A stretch of DNA of 64,000 nucleotides, taken from NCBI GenBank assembly GCA_026707545.1, contig JAPOWR010000001.1, positions 2,881,778 to 2,945,777 on the forward strand, in the 5' to 3' direction. This document shows, in pieces, positions 51,624-60,732 of this stretch. The notes under the pieces are model-generated. The model was given only the letters and a program-made list of their open reading frames with translations, did not search any database and was not told the origin of the DNA. Positions within the stretch are counted from its first letter, which is position 1. The number at the start of each line of letters is the position of its first letter. The DNA is from Acidobacteriota bacterium (GTDB lineage Bacteria > Acidobacteriota > Thermoanaerobaculia > Multivoradales > Multivoraceae). Made by a program: the position numbers and the translations under genes.

Positions 51624-54257
51624 ATGAATCGCAGCCGGATCCGTTGGATCTCGGCCCCCCTTCAGGCTGGCCTGGCCGCCGTCCTGTTGCTGGGCTGTGA
51701 AGCCACCCCGCCAGTCGGTGGCGACTACCTCTCTCCCGACCTCCGGGAACGGGTGGAACAGCTCAAGCTGGACCGCGCGGCGGAACCGACCACCTCCGCG
51801 AACGTCTACGAGCGCGTCGACGTCCTATGGGAATGGGCGAATGCCTACGCCCTGACCGGCGGCCCACTGCCGGTGAACTTCGCTCTCGACACCGCGATCA
51901 TGCGCTGGGCCGAGGCCGACGGCTCGCCGCCCGACGTACGCCTGGTCGCCGACGTCGAACTGAACACAGTCGAGGATTACGTCCCGTCCATCGATCACTA
52001 TCTCGAGGAACTGCAGATCAAGGACGAGGATCCGGACGCGCTCGGCACTCTGAGGGTCGTGCCGGACGAGCCGCTTGTCGCCGGTTCGACGGCGACCGTC
52101 GAACTCGTGTACGAGGTCGGCAACATGCCGATCCAGATCGGCGGCGGCGTGCTGGCCGGACGCCAGTGGCTGGCGGATGTCAACGACTTCCAGAACCAGG
52201 ACCCGGCAGCACCCAACTACCTGACCGCACGCACGTCAAGGCCCGGGGCGCGACTCGAACCGGTCATGGTGCCCCTGGTCGGCCCGCACGGCTCGCAGCG
52301 CTTCCCGAAGCCGACGCCGGCCTTTCTCCTTGCCGGCACTCCGCTCGAGCCCGGCGACACGATCACCGTGACGTACGGAGACCGCTCCGGCGGTTCGGAG
52401 GGCATCGGCGTTCAGGCCTTCGAGACGGATGCGCTGCTCCTGCCCCTCTACATCGATCCCCAGGGCAACGGGAACTGGTTGACGCCGGAGTGGCCCCACC
52501 TCCAGGTGGTCGGCGGGCCGGTCGCCGGCGTGCGGGTGCTGGCCCCGTCGGTCGTCGCGGCAGGCGAGCCTTTCGACCTGACCATTCGGAGCGAAGACGG
52601 GGCCTTCAACCGCGCTAGCGGGACCTTGCCTGGGTACGAGGTCCTCCTCGAAGAAGAAGCGTTGGCCACAGTCAGGGAGCCCACCGGCGCCGTCGCCTTG
52701 GTCGACGGGCTGAAGATCCAGGAGACGGGCATCTATCGTTTTGTCGTCCGTTCGAGCGACGGCGCCCTCGAAGCAACCAGCAATCCGGTCTGGGTCGAGA
52801 ATGAGCCCGAGCTCAGGATCCTGTGGGGCGAGACCCATGGTCACACGGGCTTCGCCGAGGGGCAGGGATCGCCCGCCGGTTACTTTCGCTACGGCATCGA
52901 GGACGCGCGCCTCGACTTCCTGACCCTCTCCGAACACGACTTCTGGCTCGACGACTACGAGTGGAAGCAGTTGCAGGAGATCGCGCGGCGCACCACGGAA
53001 ACGGGTCGTGCCGTGGCCTTCCTGGGCTACGAATGGACGCCGACGCGGAAGCGCGGCGGCCACCACAACGTCCTCTTCAGAAGCCCCGACCGCGAGCGGG
53101 TACCTGTCCAGGAGGCGGACCGCCTGCCCCTGCTCTGGGAAGGCCTTCGCGCCGCCAACGACCCGAACGACCTGCTCGTCATCCCGCACGCGCACTCCGC
53201 GGGGGACTGGACCCGGAGCGACGGCGAACTCGAACGGGTCGTCGAGATCTACAGCGAGCACGGCACCTTCGAGTGGTACGGCAACATGTTCCTCAGGAAC
53301 GGCTTCGAAGTCGGATTCCTGGCGGCCTCCGACGACCATCGCGCCAAGCCCGGCGCTCCCCAGGGCCACTTCCAGGCCTCGCTCGTCGGCGTACCCGGGC
53401 TCGCCGCGGTCCTCGCGCCCGAGAAGACCCCCGACGCGATCTTCGACGCCCTTCGCCAGCGCTCCGTCTACGCGGTCTCGGGCCCGCGGATCCTGCTCGA
53501 CGCGGACCTGAACGGCCACCCGATGGGAACCCGGCAGCCCCAGACCGACGAACGCCGTCTCGCGGTCCGGGTTTCCGGCACGTCCCCGATCGACCGCATC
53601 GAGGTGATCAAGAACGGCGGGATCGCGTTCAGCCGCAGCTACCTGTCGGCGCCGCTCGGCGACCGGTCCTGGCTGCAACTCGGATTCGAGTCCTCGTCCG
53701 AGGTGTTCACACCGGACAAGGTCGACAACCCGCGCCCCTACCGCGTGTGGCGCGGCACGCTCAGAGTGACCGGCGCGCAAGTTCTGGGGGTGGTCCCCGT
53801 GGGTCTCGACAACCGCGTGCTGGACCGGATCGAGACGGCAGACGCCGGTGTCCTTCGCTTCGACATCCGGACCCGCGGTCGCGCCGACACGGTGCTGCTG
53901 GAACTGGAGGGCGCAACCGCCTCAACCCGGCTCGAAGTCGAACTCGAACCCAGCCGGGAGGCCGGCATCGGCCAGGGGCACGAGCGCCCGGCGATGGACA
54001 TTCCGGGCGACCGCATCGAACTCGCGCTCGACGGCCTGCGGGACAGCCGACTCGAACTGGAGGTTCCGTTCGGCGAGCACACGGATCGCCTGACCCTGCA
54101 GGTGGTCGAGCCCGGTGCTCCTCTCGACCGCGTGTTCGACTATCTCGACATGGGACCGGCAGCACCGGGCGACTACTACTACGTGCGGGTGACTCAGCTC
54201 GACGGCGGCCAGGCCTGGTCGAGCCCGTTCTGGGTCGGCGAGAAGGGCGGCCGATGA
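51624..54257 (+). CDS. DUF3604 lipoprotein with N-terminal Ig-like region
   Basis: The protein has 877 aa. The signal ends in a lipobox LLGC (VLLLGCEA). Residues about 30-390 are beta-rich and contain TITVTYGDRSGGSEGIG and VRVLAPSVVAAGEPFDLTIR, which recur in the two related proteins. The DUF3604 core has GETHGHTGFAEGQG (His405, His407), LTLSEHDFWLDD, GGHHNVLFR, VIPHAHSAGDW and LAASDDHRAKPG. A C-terminal beta region ends QAWSSPFWVGEKGGR. The metal-ligand pattern is complete, so hydrolase activity is plausible. It overlaps the following MaoC gene (ATGA), so the two are translated together. Confidence 0.9.
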   Translation: MNRSRIRWISAPLQAGLAAVLLLGCEATPPVGGDYLSPDLRERVEQLKLDRAAEPTTSANVYERVDVLWEWANAYALTGGPLPVNFALDTAIMRWAEADGSPPDVRLVADVELNTVEDYVPSIDHYLEELQIKDEDPDALGTLRVVPDEPLVAGSTATVELVYEVGNMPIQIGGGVLAGRQWLADVNDFQNQDPAAPNYLTARTSRPGARLEPVMVPLVGPHGSQRFPKPTPAFLLAGTPLEPGDTITVTYGDRSGGSEGIGVQAFETDALLLPLYIDPQGNGNWLTPEWPHLQVVGGPVAGVRVLAPSVVAAGEPFDLTIRSEDGAFNRASGTLPGYEVLLEEEALATVREPTGAVALVDGLKIQETGIYRFVVRSSDGALEATSNPVWVENEPELRILWGETHGHTGFAEGQGSPAGYFRYGIEDARLDFLTLSEHDFWLDDYEWKQLQEIARRTTETGRAVAFLGYEWTPTRKRGGHHNVLFRSPDRERVPVQEADRLPLLWEGLRAANDPNDLLVIPHAHSAGDWTRSDGELERVVEIYSEHGTFEWYGNMFLRNGFEVGFLAASDDHRAKPGAPQGHFQASLVGVPGLAAVLAPEKTPDAIFDALRQRSVYAVSGPRILLDADLNGHPMGTRQPQTDERRLAVRVSGTSPIDRIEVIKNGGIAFSRSYLSAPLGDRSWLQLGFESSSEVFTPDKVDNPRPYRVWRGTLRVTGAQVLGVVPVGLDNRVLDRIETADAGVLRFDIRTRGRADTVLLELEGATASTRLEVELEPSREAGIGQGHERPAMDIPGDRIELALDGLRDSRLELEVPFGEHTDRLTLQVVEPGAPLDRVFDYLDMGPAAPGDYYYVRVTQLDGGQAWSSPFWVGEKGGR

Positions 54258-54742
54258 AGACGATCCGCTTCGACGACATCGCGGCTCTCCGCGCCGAGGT
54301 CACCGAGGAGTTCGGCCCCTGGGGTGAGCCCGTGGAGATCAAGCAGACGATGATCAACGCGTTCGCCGACCTTTCCGGCGATCACAACTGGATCCATGTC
54401 GATGTCGAACGGGCTCGCCGCGAGAGTCCCTTCCGCCAGCCGATCGCCCACGGCATGCTCACCATGAGCCTGTTCGCCAACCTCCCTGAAGGCGCCGACT
54501 TCAGGGTAACCGGCTTCGGCAACTCGACGAACTACGGGATCGATCGGATTCGCTTCCTCGCACCGGTACCGGCCGGCGCTCATCTGCAGGCCAGCGTCCG
54601 GCTCGCCGACGTGCAGGAAAAAAAGTACGGGACTCTCCTGGCCCGGGAAGTGCAGGTGCGGCTGGCCGGGGAAAACCGCCTCGTCTTCGTCGCCCGACCC
54701 CTGGTCCTCTTCATGCCTCCGAACGTCGGAGCCATCGGTTAG
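54254..54742 (+). CDS. MaoC-like dehydratase (single hotdog)
   Basis: The protein has 162 aa. ATG 54254 overlaps the DUF3604 stop. The hydratase-2 catalytic motif is intact (LSGDHNWIHVDVERARRESP, then IAHGMLTMSLFANL), so it probably hydrates an enoyl-CoA, most likely as a homodimer. The sequence resembles the R-specific enoyl-CoA hydratase (PhaJ)-like proteins. It is the second gene of a transcript with a DUF3604 lipoprotein and is followed by an MFS transporter 48 bp later. Confidence 0.88.
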   Translation: MKTIRFDDIAALRAEVTEEFGPWGEPVEIKQTMINAFADLSGDHNWIHVDVERARRESPFRQPIAHGMLTMSLFANLPEGADFRVTGFGNSTNYGIDRIRFLAPVPAGAHLQASVRLADVQEKKYGTLLAREVQVRLAGENRLVFVARPLVLFMPPNVGAIG

Positions 54743-54790
54743 CACCGGCCGACGGCTCTACCACCCTGCAACTCGCAGGAAAGGAAGACC

Positions 54791-56413
54791 ATGGAAGAGC
54801 GCCCGAACAGCTCCCCAGCGCGGCGTCCGATTCCCGGCGGGAAGGGGCCGTTCGGCGGCTACTCCTGGTACGCCCTCGGCATTCTCATCATCTGCTACCT
54901 CTTCAATTACGTCGACCGCAACATCCTGTCGATCCTCGCCGAGGAGGTGAAGAGTGACCTAGGCCTCGACGACGCCCAGATCGGCTTTCTCTACGGCACG
55001 GCGTTCGCGGTGTTCTACGCCGTCTTCGGCATCCCCTTCGGCCGGCTCGCCGACGCCTGGATCCGCAAGAACCTGATCGCCATCGGGCTCTTCTTCTGGA
55101 GCCTGATGACCGCCATGACAGGCACCGCAAGGACCTTCGGGATGCTTGGCGCCTATCGCGTCGGCGTCGGCGTCGGCGAAGCCAGCCTCAGTCCGTCGGC
55201 CTATTCGCTGATCGTCGACTACTTCCCCCAGAGACTGCGAGCCACTGCCCTGGCTCTCTACTCCAGCGGCATCTACCTCGGCGCCGCCGTCGGTTTCGCC
55301 CTCGGCGGCTTCATCGTCGACTTCTGGAACGGCAGGTACCCCGACGGATCCGCGCCACTGGGGCTCGCCGCCTGGCAGGCCGCCTTCCTCGCCGTCGGCC
55401 TCCCGGGGCTGCTCATGGCCGTCTGGGTGTGGACCCTGCGAGAGCCCGCCAAGGGGCAGCAGGAGGGAGTCACGATCACGCCCACGGGCCGCCCCGAGCC
55501 GTTCAAGGAGTTCGGAGCCGTCATACCGCCCTTCACGGTCCTGAGCCTGTGGCGCTCGGGATGCGATCGGAAGGGACTGCTGCTCCACGCCGGCTGCACC
55601 GCCGCACTCGCTCTCCTTGCGTGGGCGATGGTCGCCTCCGTCGGCGAGCCGGCACAGTGGATCGCCCTCGCCATCGGTATCTACGCGGCCTTCTCCTGGG
55701 GTCAGGGACTGGCCTATCGCGATCCCGCGACCTTCGGCTCCATTCTCGGCAGCCGCGCCTTCATGTATACCTGTGTGGGCTTTGCCAGCCTGTCCTTCGT
55801 TACCAACGGGCTCGCCTTCTGGACGGCGCCACTCCTGATCCGCAGCTTCGACGCAAGCCCGACCCGCGTGGGAGCACTGATGGGCGTAGGAGTCGCAGTC
55901 GGCGGCTGGATCGGCGTCACGGTCGGCGGCCTCGTCTCCGATCGCCTCAAGCAGAGGACGCCGAACGGCCGAGTCATCCTCGGTCTGGCCACCGTCGTCC
56001 TTTCCGTGCCGGCGATGACCCTGATGCTCACGGCCACAAGCCTCGCCGCAGCCTTTATCTACTTCCTCTTCACCGTTGCCCTGGTGTCCCTGTGGATCGG
56101 TCCAGGAGCGGCCGCGGCCAACGAACTGGTGCCGCCGCGAATGCGCTCGACGGCATCCGCGATCTACCTGCTGCTGAACACGCTCATCGGTTTCGCCCTC
56201 GGGCCGTTCGCGGTCGGCAAGATCAGCGACGTCCTGGTCGCTGCCGGCCAGTCGCCGGCCGACTCCCTGCGCTACGCGATGATGCTCAGCATGCTGTTCT
56301 GGGCCGTTTCAGCGGCGTTCCTGTGGCGCGCCCGCGCATACGTGGGGCCGGCCGAGGCTGCACTCGCTTCGGCCGGCGTCACCGGGTCAGGGTCTCCACC
56401 AGATCGGTCTTGA
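54791..56413 (+). CDS. MFS transporter, spinster-like
   Basis: The protein has 540 aa with an AGGAAAGGAAG region before the ATG. It has about 12 transmembrane helices. Family marks are YLFNYVDRNILSILAEEVKS, FLYGTAFAVFYAVFGIPFGR and VGVGEASLSPSAYSLIVDYF, typical for the spinster-type MFS group. Bacterial members are linked to uptake or export of organic acids, lipids or sterol-like compounds, but the substrate is not defined. Its last 35 bp overlap the end of the convergent acyl-CoA ligase gene. It is probably the inner-membrane step of the pathway. Confidence 0.9.
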   Translation: MEERPNSSPARRPIPGGKGPFGGYSWYALGILIICYLFNYVDRNILSILAEEVKSDLGLDDAQIGFLYGTAFAVFYAVFGIPFGRLADAWIRKNLIAIGLFFWSLMTAMTGTARTFGMLGAYRVGVGVGEASLSPSAYSLIVDYFPQRLRATALALYSSGIYLGAAVGFALGGFIVDFWNGRYPDGSAPLGLAAWQAAFLAVGLPGLLMAVWVWTLREPAKGQQEGVTITPTGRPEPFKEFGAVIPPFTVLSLWRSGCDRKGLLLHAGCTAALALLAWAMVASVGEPAQWIALAIGIYAAFSWGQGLAYRDPATFGSILGSRAFMYTCVGFASLSFVTNGLAFWTAPLLIRSFDASPTRVGALMGVGVAVGGWIGVTVGGLVSDRLKQRTPNGRVILGLATVVLSVPAMTLMLTATSLAAAFIYFLFTVALVSLWIGPGAAAANELVPPRMRSTASAIYLLLNTLIGFALGPFAVGKISDVLVAAGQSPADSLRYAMMLSMLFWAVSAAFLWRARAYVGPAEAALASAGVTGSGSPPDRS

Positions 56414-57977
56414 GGATCTTGCCCGACGCGTTGAGCGGAAACTCGTCGACGAACCGCCACAATCGCGGCGCCTTGTAAGGCGCCAGGCGTTCCCTGACGT
56501 ACAGGAAGAGTTCCTCCTCACTGGGCCGCTTCTCCCCGGCCGGCCGAATGACCGCCGCCACCTGCTCGCCCCACTCCGGATCGGGTACGCCGATCACCGC
56601 TACTTCGGCGATATCCGCCCGTTCCAGAAGCAAATCCTCGATCTCCTTGGGGTAGACGTTCTCTCCGCCGCGGATGATCATCTCCTTCAGCCGGCCATGA
56701 ATCCGGCAGTAGCCGCGCTCGTCCATCGATCCGACGTCTCCCGTGTGGAGCCACCCGTCCTCGTCGATCGCCGCCGCCGTCGCCTCGGGCATGTCGAAGT
56801 AGCCGTGCATGACCAGGTAGCCGCGCGTGCAGATCTCGCCGGCCTCACCGATGGGCAGGACGTCCCCTGTTTCGCGGTCGGCGATCTTGACTTCGGTCTG
56901 GGGCAGCGGCGGCCCGGCCGTCGACGCCTTGTCCTCGATCGAGTCGTCCGGGTGGTTCTGCGTGACTCCGGGCGACGCCTCGGTCTGGCCGTAGGAGATC
57001 GAGAAGCTGACTCCGAGCGAGTCTTCGATCCGCCGCACCAGTTCCGGCGGTACGGATGTGCCGCCCGAGCAGACGCTGGTCAGTGATGAGAGGTCACGGC
57101 GCTCGAAGTCCGGGTGCTCGATGATCCGAAGCAGCATCGTCGGCACGCCGGGGAGGAAGGTCACCCGCTCGCTCTCGATCAGTTCCAGGATCAGGCCCGG
57201 GTCGAACTGTTCGACAAGCACGACCGTCGACTGCTCGAAGAGCGGACCGAAGATCGCCAGGCCGCCGCCGCTCGAGTGGAACAGCGGCACGGCGTTGACC
57301 CACACCTCACCCATCCGGCCACGTTCGGCAACGAACCGGGCGTTGTTCACCATGCCGCGATGGTGGAGGACGACGCCCTTGGGGACACCGGTCGTACCCG
57401 ACGTGTACTGAATCTGGACCGGCGCCTCGGGACGTACTTCGGGCAATTCGTCGCCGTCCCGCACTCCGCTCATGAAGTCGTCCCATTCGTCGAAGAAGAA
57501 GACGTGCCTCAGGTGTTCGAGGCCTGGCCGAGCTTCCTCCAGCAACGCGGCCATCGAGTTTCCGCGGTAGTCCCGGACCAGGAACAGACCCGCCGCCCGC
57601 GACTGGCCAAGCACATACTTGAGTTCGGCGCTCCGGTAGGCCGGGTTGACGGTGACCAGGGTCAGCCCGGCAAGAGCGGAGCCGAGTTCGACCAGCACCC
57701 ACTCCGGCAGATTCGGAGCCCAGACCGCTACGCGTTCCCCGGGCTCGAAGCATTGCAGGAGCCGCTGTGCCACGCGTTCGGCATCGGCGTGCAACTGTTC
57801 GAAGGTCCAACGGCGGCGCAACGCCGGGTCGGGGATGCCCTCGACCAGGGCGATGCCCTCGGGGGCGGCTGCAGCGGCTTCCTGAAGCAACCTGCCCACT
57901 GTCCACTCGAGCACCGACTGACTCGCATCAGCCGGCCAATAGGACTCGGAGAGAGGAATCCGTTCTCCCCCAGACAA
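56379..57977 (-). CDS. Acyl-CoA synthetase (class I adenylate-forming)
   Basis: The protein has 532 aa from a TTG at 57977; the N-terminal residues before VLEWTVGRLLQEAA fit homologues, but the start is uncertain because no strong ribosome binding site is seen. The motifs are IQYTSGTTGVPKGVVLHHRG, ISYGQTEASPGVTQ, LHTGDVGSMDERGYCRIHGR, IRGGENVYPKEIEDLL and the catalytic Lys in PLNASGKILKTDL. It makes an acyl-CoA from a carboxylic acid; it is FadD-like, but the chain length is unknown. It follows the DUF3604 gene by 15 bp on the same strand, so they form an operon. Confidence 0.92.
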   Translation of the reverse strand: MSGGERIPLSESYWPADASQSVLEWTVGRLLQEAAAAAPEGIALVEGIPDPALRRRWTFEQLHADAERVAQRLLQCFEPGERVAVWAPNLPEWVLVELGSALAGLTLVTVNPAYRSAELKYVLGQSRAAGLFLVRDYRGNSMAALLEEARPGLEHLRHVFFFDEWDDFMSGVRDGDELPEVRPEAPVQIQYTSGTTGVPKGVVLHHRGMVNNARFVAERGRMGEVWVNAVPLFHSSGGGLAIFGPLFEQSTVVLVEQFDPGLILELIESERVTFLPGVPTMLLRIIEHPDFERRDLSSLTSVCSGGTSVPPELVRRIEDSLGVSFSISYGQTEASPGVTQNHPDDSIEDKASTAGPPLPQTEVKIADRETGDVLPIGEAGEICTRGYLVMHGYFDMPEATAAAIDEDGWLHTGDVGSMDERGYCRIHGRLKEMIIRGGENVYPKEIEDLLLERADIAEVAVIGVPDPEWGEQVAAVIRPAGEKRPSEEELFLYVRERLAPYKAPRLWRFVDEFPLNASGKILKTDLVETLTR

Positions 57978-57992
57978 GCTGCCCGAACCTCG

Positions 57993-60596
57993 CTAGCCGC
58001 CCGCGCCCGAGCTCTCGCCGGTGTCGCGGCGACCCACCCAGAAGGGGCTCGACCAGGCCTGGCCTCCGTCGAGCTGGGTGACCCGGAAGTAGTAGTAGTC
58101 GCCCGGCTTCGCCTCCTCCAGGTCGACGAACTCGAACTCGCGGTCCAGCGAAGCGCCGGCGTCGATCACCTGCAGGCGGACACGGTCGAGGTGGCGGCCG
58201 ACCGGCAGCACACTTTCGAGGCGATTGTTCTCGAGGTCCTTGAGTTCGAAGGCCACGACGGCGGCTGGGATGTCCGCCGGTTGCCGAATGAGCGGCGGCG
58301 CGAATCCGTTCTCGCGCGCCGCGTCGAGATGCAGGGTGACCCGCGTCGAACTGCTGGCGCCGGCGAGGCGGAGCAACAGCGTGTTCATCCGGCCTCGGGT
58401 CTCGGTGTAGAAGCGCGCCCGCTGAGGCTGGTCCGGATCGACCTCGGCCCACTCGAGATAGGGGTTCTTGAACCCGGGTGACTCGATGCCGAGAAGTCGC
58501 GCCCCCGTGACCTCGAGCACACCCGTCCACACCCTGTAGACGCGCGGATTGTCCCGGTCGGGGGCGAAGACCTCCGAGGACGACTCGAAGCCGATCTGCA
58601 GCCAGGCACTCGATTCGAGCGGCGCCGACAGGTAGCTGCGGCTGCACAGGACCCGCCCGTTCCTGATCAGGTCGATGCGATCGATCGGCGACGTGCCGGA
58701 GACCCGGCAGGAGAACTCGCGCCGTTCCGTGTATGGCTGCCGCGTTCCCATCGGCTCCCCGTTGAGGGTGGCCGACAGCAGGATGCGCTGGCCCGACGTG
58801 GCGTAGGCACGCCGCGAACGGAGGGCATCGAAGACCCCGTCCGTCGTCTTCTCCGGCGCTACCGCCGCTGCCAGGCCGGGACCCTGGACGTGAGGCGAAA
58901 AGAAGAGCCCCGGGTTGTAGCCCGGCTTCGCGCGGTGATCGTCTGACGCCGAGATGAAGCCGATCTCGAAACCGTTCTGCAGGTAGCGGTTGCCGAACCA
59001 CTCGAACGTCCCATGGTGTGACGTGATCTCCACCAGCGTCTCGAGATCGCCCGCGCTCTGGTTCCAGTCGCCGGCCTGGTGGGCATGGGGGATGACCAGC
59101 ACCTCCGACGGAGCGTTCTCGGCCCGCAGGCGTTCGTACATCTCAGCCAGGGTCGGCGCCTCCTGGTTCGGCACGCGGGGACGGTCCCGGGAACGGAAGA
59201 AGACGTTGTGGTGACCGCCCAGATCCCGCCTGGCGCTCCATTCGTAGCCGAGGATGGCCAGGAACTCGCCCTCTTCGGTGAAGTCGCGGCTGAGTTCCTG
59301 GAGATGGCGCCACTCCAGGTCGTCCATCGACGAGTCGTGATCGGTCAGGGCGACGAAGTCGAGCCGCGCGTCGTCGCGGGCATAGCGATAGAACTGCTCA
59401 CCGCCGCCCTGGCCCTCGGCGAAGCCCGCGTGCCCGTGCAGCTCGCCCCAGTAGATTCGCTCTGCCGGCGCCGCCTCAACCCAGACCGGGTTGCTCTCGG
59501 CCTCCAGCCGGCCGTCCGCGGAACGCACGACAAACCGAGCGACCCCCGGATCGCTCACGGTCACCCCCTCGACCCGGGCAGCCGCCGCCGAACCCGCAGG
59601 CACCGTGGCGACCGTCTTCCCGTCGAGCAGAACGACGTACTCCTGGCTGGTGACGCCGCGGGAACGGTTGACGTAGCGGTCCTCGCTGCGCACGACCAGA
59701 TCGATCTCCTCGCCCACCGCGACGACCGACGGGGCGAAGACCGCCAGGGATTCGACCTCGTCCAGGCTGACGACTTCGTGGTACGGCCAGCTCGGCGTGA
59801 AGTAGACACCGGCGCCTTCGAGATCGACGTAGACCGGCAGCACCAGCGCTTCGGTTGTCAGCGTCTGCAACCTGAGTCCGCCCGACCCCTGCGACCGGTC
59901 GCCGTAGGTGAAGGTGACGGTGTCGCCCTGCTCGAGAGTGCCGTCGGCGAGCCGGAACACGACCATCGGCTCCTCGTCCTGGAAACCGCCATGCTTCCCC
60001 GACAGCGGAATGCGGTCCTTCTCCCAGCGTGTAGCCATGTTCGACGAACGGAGCGACACGTAGTTGTCCGCCATCGGATCCTCGTGCTGCATCGACTCCT
60101 GGTCGGCCATGATCTGTGCGCCGAGAAGGAACGAGCCGCCGGTCGCCATCCCCATTGAGCCGACGGTGTAAGTCTGCTCGACTTCGGCCCACTCGCCGGC
60201 GACCAACGACTCGCCCGTCCTGACCGTCACGTCGCCGATGGCGTCCGGGCGTTCGTCGCGAATCGCCAGTTCGCGGATCTTGTCGTCGAGAGTTCCGAGG
60301 ATCCGTTCCGAGATGCCGCGGCCCTGTTCGTGCTGGCTGACAACCCGCATGACCGTCGTCGTGCTGTCCATCGGCAGGGTCCGACCCGTGACCGCGTAGG
60401 CGTTCAGCCACTCCCAGAACACGCCGGCGCGCCCGGTCGCGTTCTCCTGGTCGGACGGCCCCTCCTCGACCTCCAACTTGAGCTTCTCCACGCGCGACCG
60501 CAGGTCCGCATCAAGGTAGTCGTCACCGGGCGCCGGCGCACAGCCGACGACGACGGCGAGCGCTGGCAGGGCCCTCCTGAATGGAACGCTCAACAC
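57993..60596 (-). CDS. DUF3604 lipoprotein with N-terminal Ig-like region, paralogue
   Basis: The protein has 867 aa. GTG 60596 has AAGGAG 12 nt upstream and yields a lipoprotein signal (RRALPALAVVVGC). It has the same architecture as the protein at 51624: a beta-rich N-terminus with TVTFTYGDRSQGSGGL and LAVFAPSVVAVGEEIDLVV. The PHP-like core is GELHGHAGFAEGQG (His387, His389), ALTDHDSSMDD, GGHHNVFFR, VIPHAHQAGDW and ISASDDHRAKPG, with a C-terminal region ending AWSSPFWVGRRDT. It is the first gene of an operon with the acyl-CoA synthetase. Confidence 0.9.
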   Translation of the reverse strand: MLSVPFRRALPALAVVVGCAPAPGDDYLDADLRSRVEKLKLEVEEGPSDQENATGRAGVFWEWLNAYAVTGRTLPMDSTTTVMRVVSQHEQGRGISERILGTLDDKIRELAIRDERPDAIGDVTVRTGESLVAGEWAEVEQTYTVGSMGMATGGSFLLGAQIMADQESMQHEDPMADNYVSLRSSNMATRWEKDRIPLSGKHGGFQDEEPMVVFRLADGTLEQGDTVTFTYGDRSQGSGGLRLQTLTTEALVLPVYVDLEGAGVYFTPSWPYHEVVSLDEVESLAVFAPSVVAVGEEIDLVVRSEDRYVNRSRGVTSQEYVVLLDGKTVATVPAGSAAAARVEGVTVSDPGVARFVVRSADGRLEAESNPVWVEAAPAERIYWGELHGHAGFAEGQGGGEQFYRYARDDARLDFVALTDHDSSMDDLEWRHLQELSRDFTEEGEFLAILGYEWSARRDLGGHHNVFFRSRDRPRVPNQEAPTLAEMYERLRAENAPSEVLVIPHAHQAGDWNQSAGDLETLVEITSHHGTFEWFGNRYLQNGFEIGFISASDDHRAKPGYNPGLFFSPHVQGPGLAAAVAPEKTTDGVFDALRSRRAYATSGQRILLSATLNGEPMGTRQPYTERREFSCRVSGTSPIDRIDLIRNGRVLCSRSYLSAPLESSAWLQIGFESSSEVFAPDRDNPRVYRVWTGVLEVTGARLLGIESPGFKNPYLEWAEVDPDQPQRARFYTETRGRMNTLLLRLAGASSSTRVTLHLDAARENGFAPPLIRQPADIPAAVVAFELKDLENNRLESVLPVGRHLDRVRLQVIDAGASLDREFEFVDLEEAKPGDYYYFRVTQLDGGQAWSSPFWVGRRDTGESSGAGG

Positions 60597-60732
60597 TCGA
60601 ATCCGACGCTCCTTCAAGTCTGAATAGCGGCAATCAAGGTAGCACGGCCAGCCGGCCACCCCCACGACGGCGGCAGAATCCCGGCCGGTAGTATGTGCTG
60701 TTCCAACACGAAACAGGACAAGCGGAGGGGCC

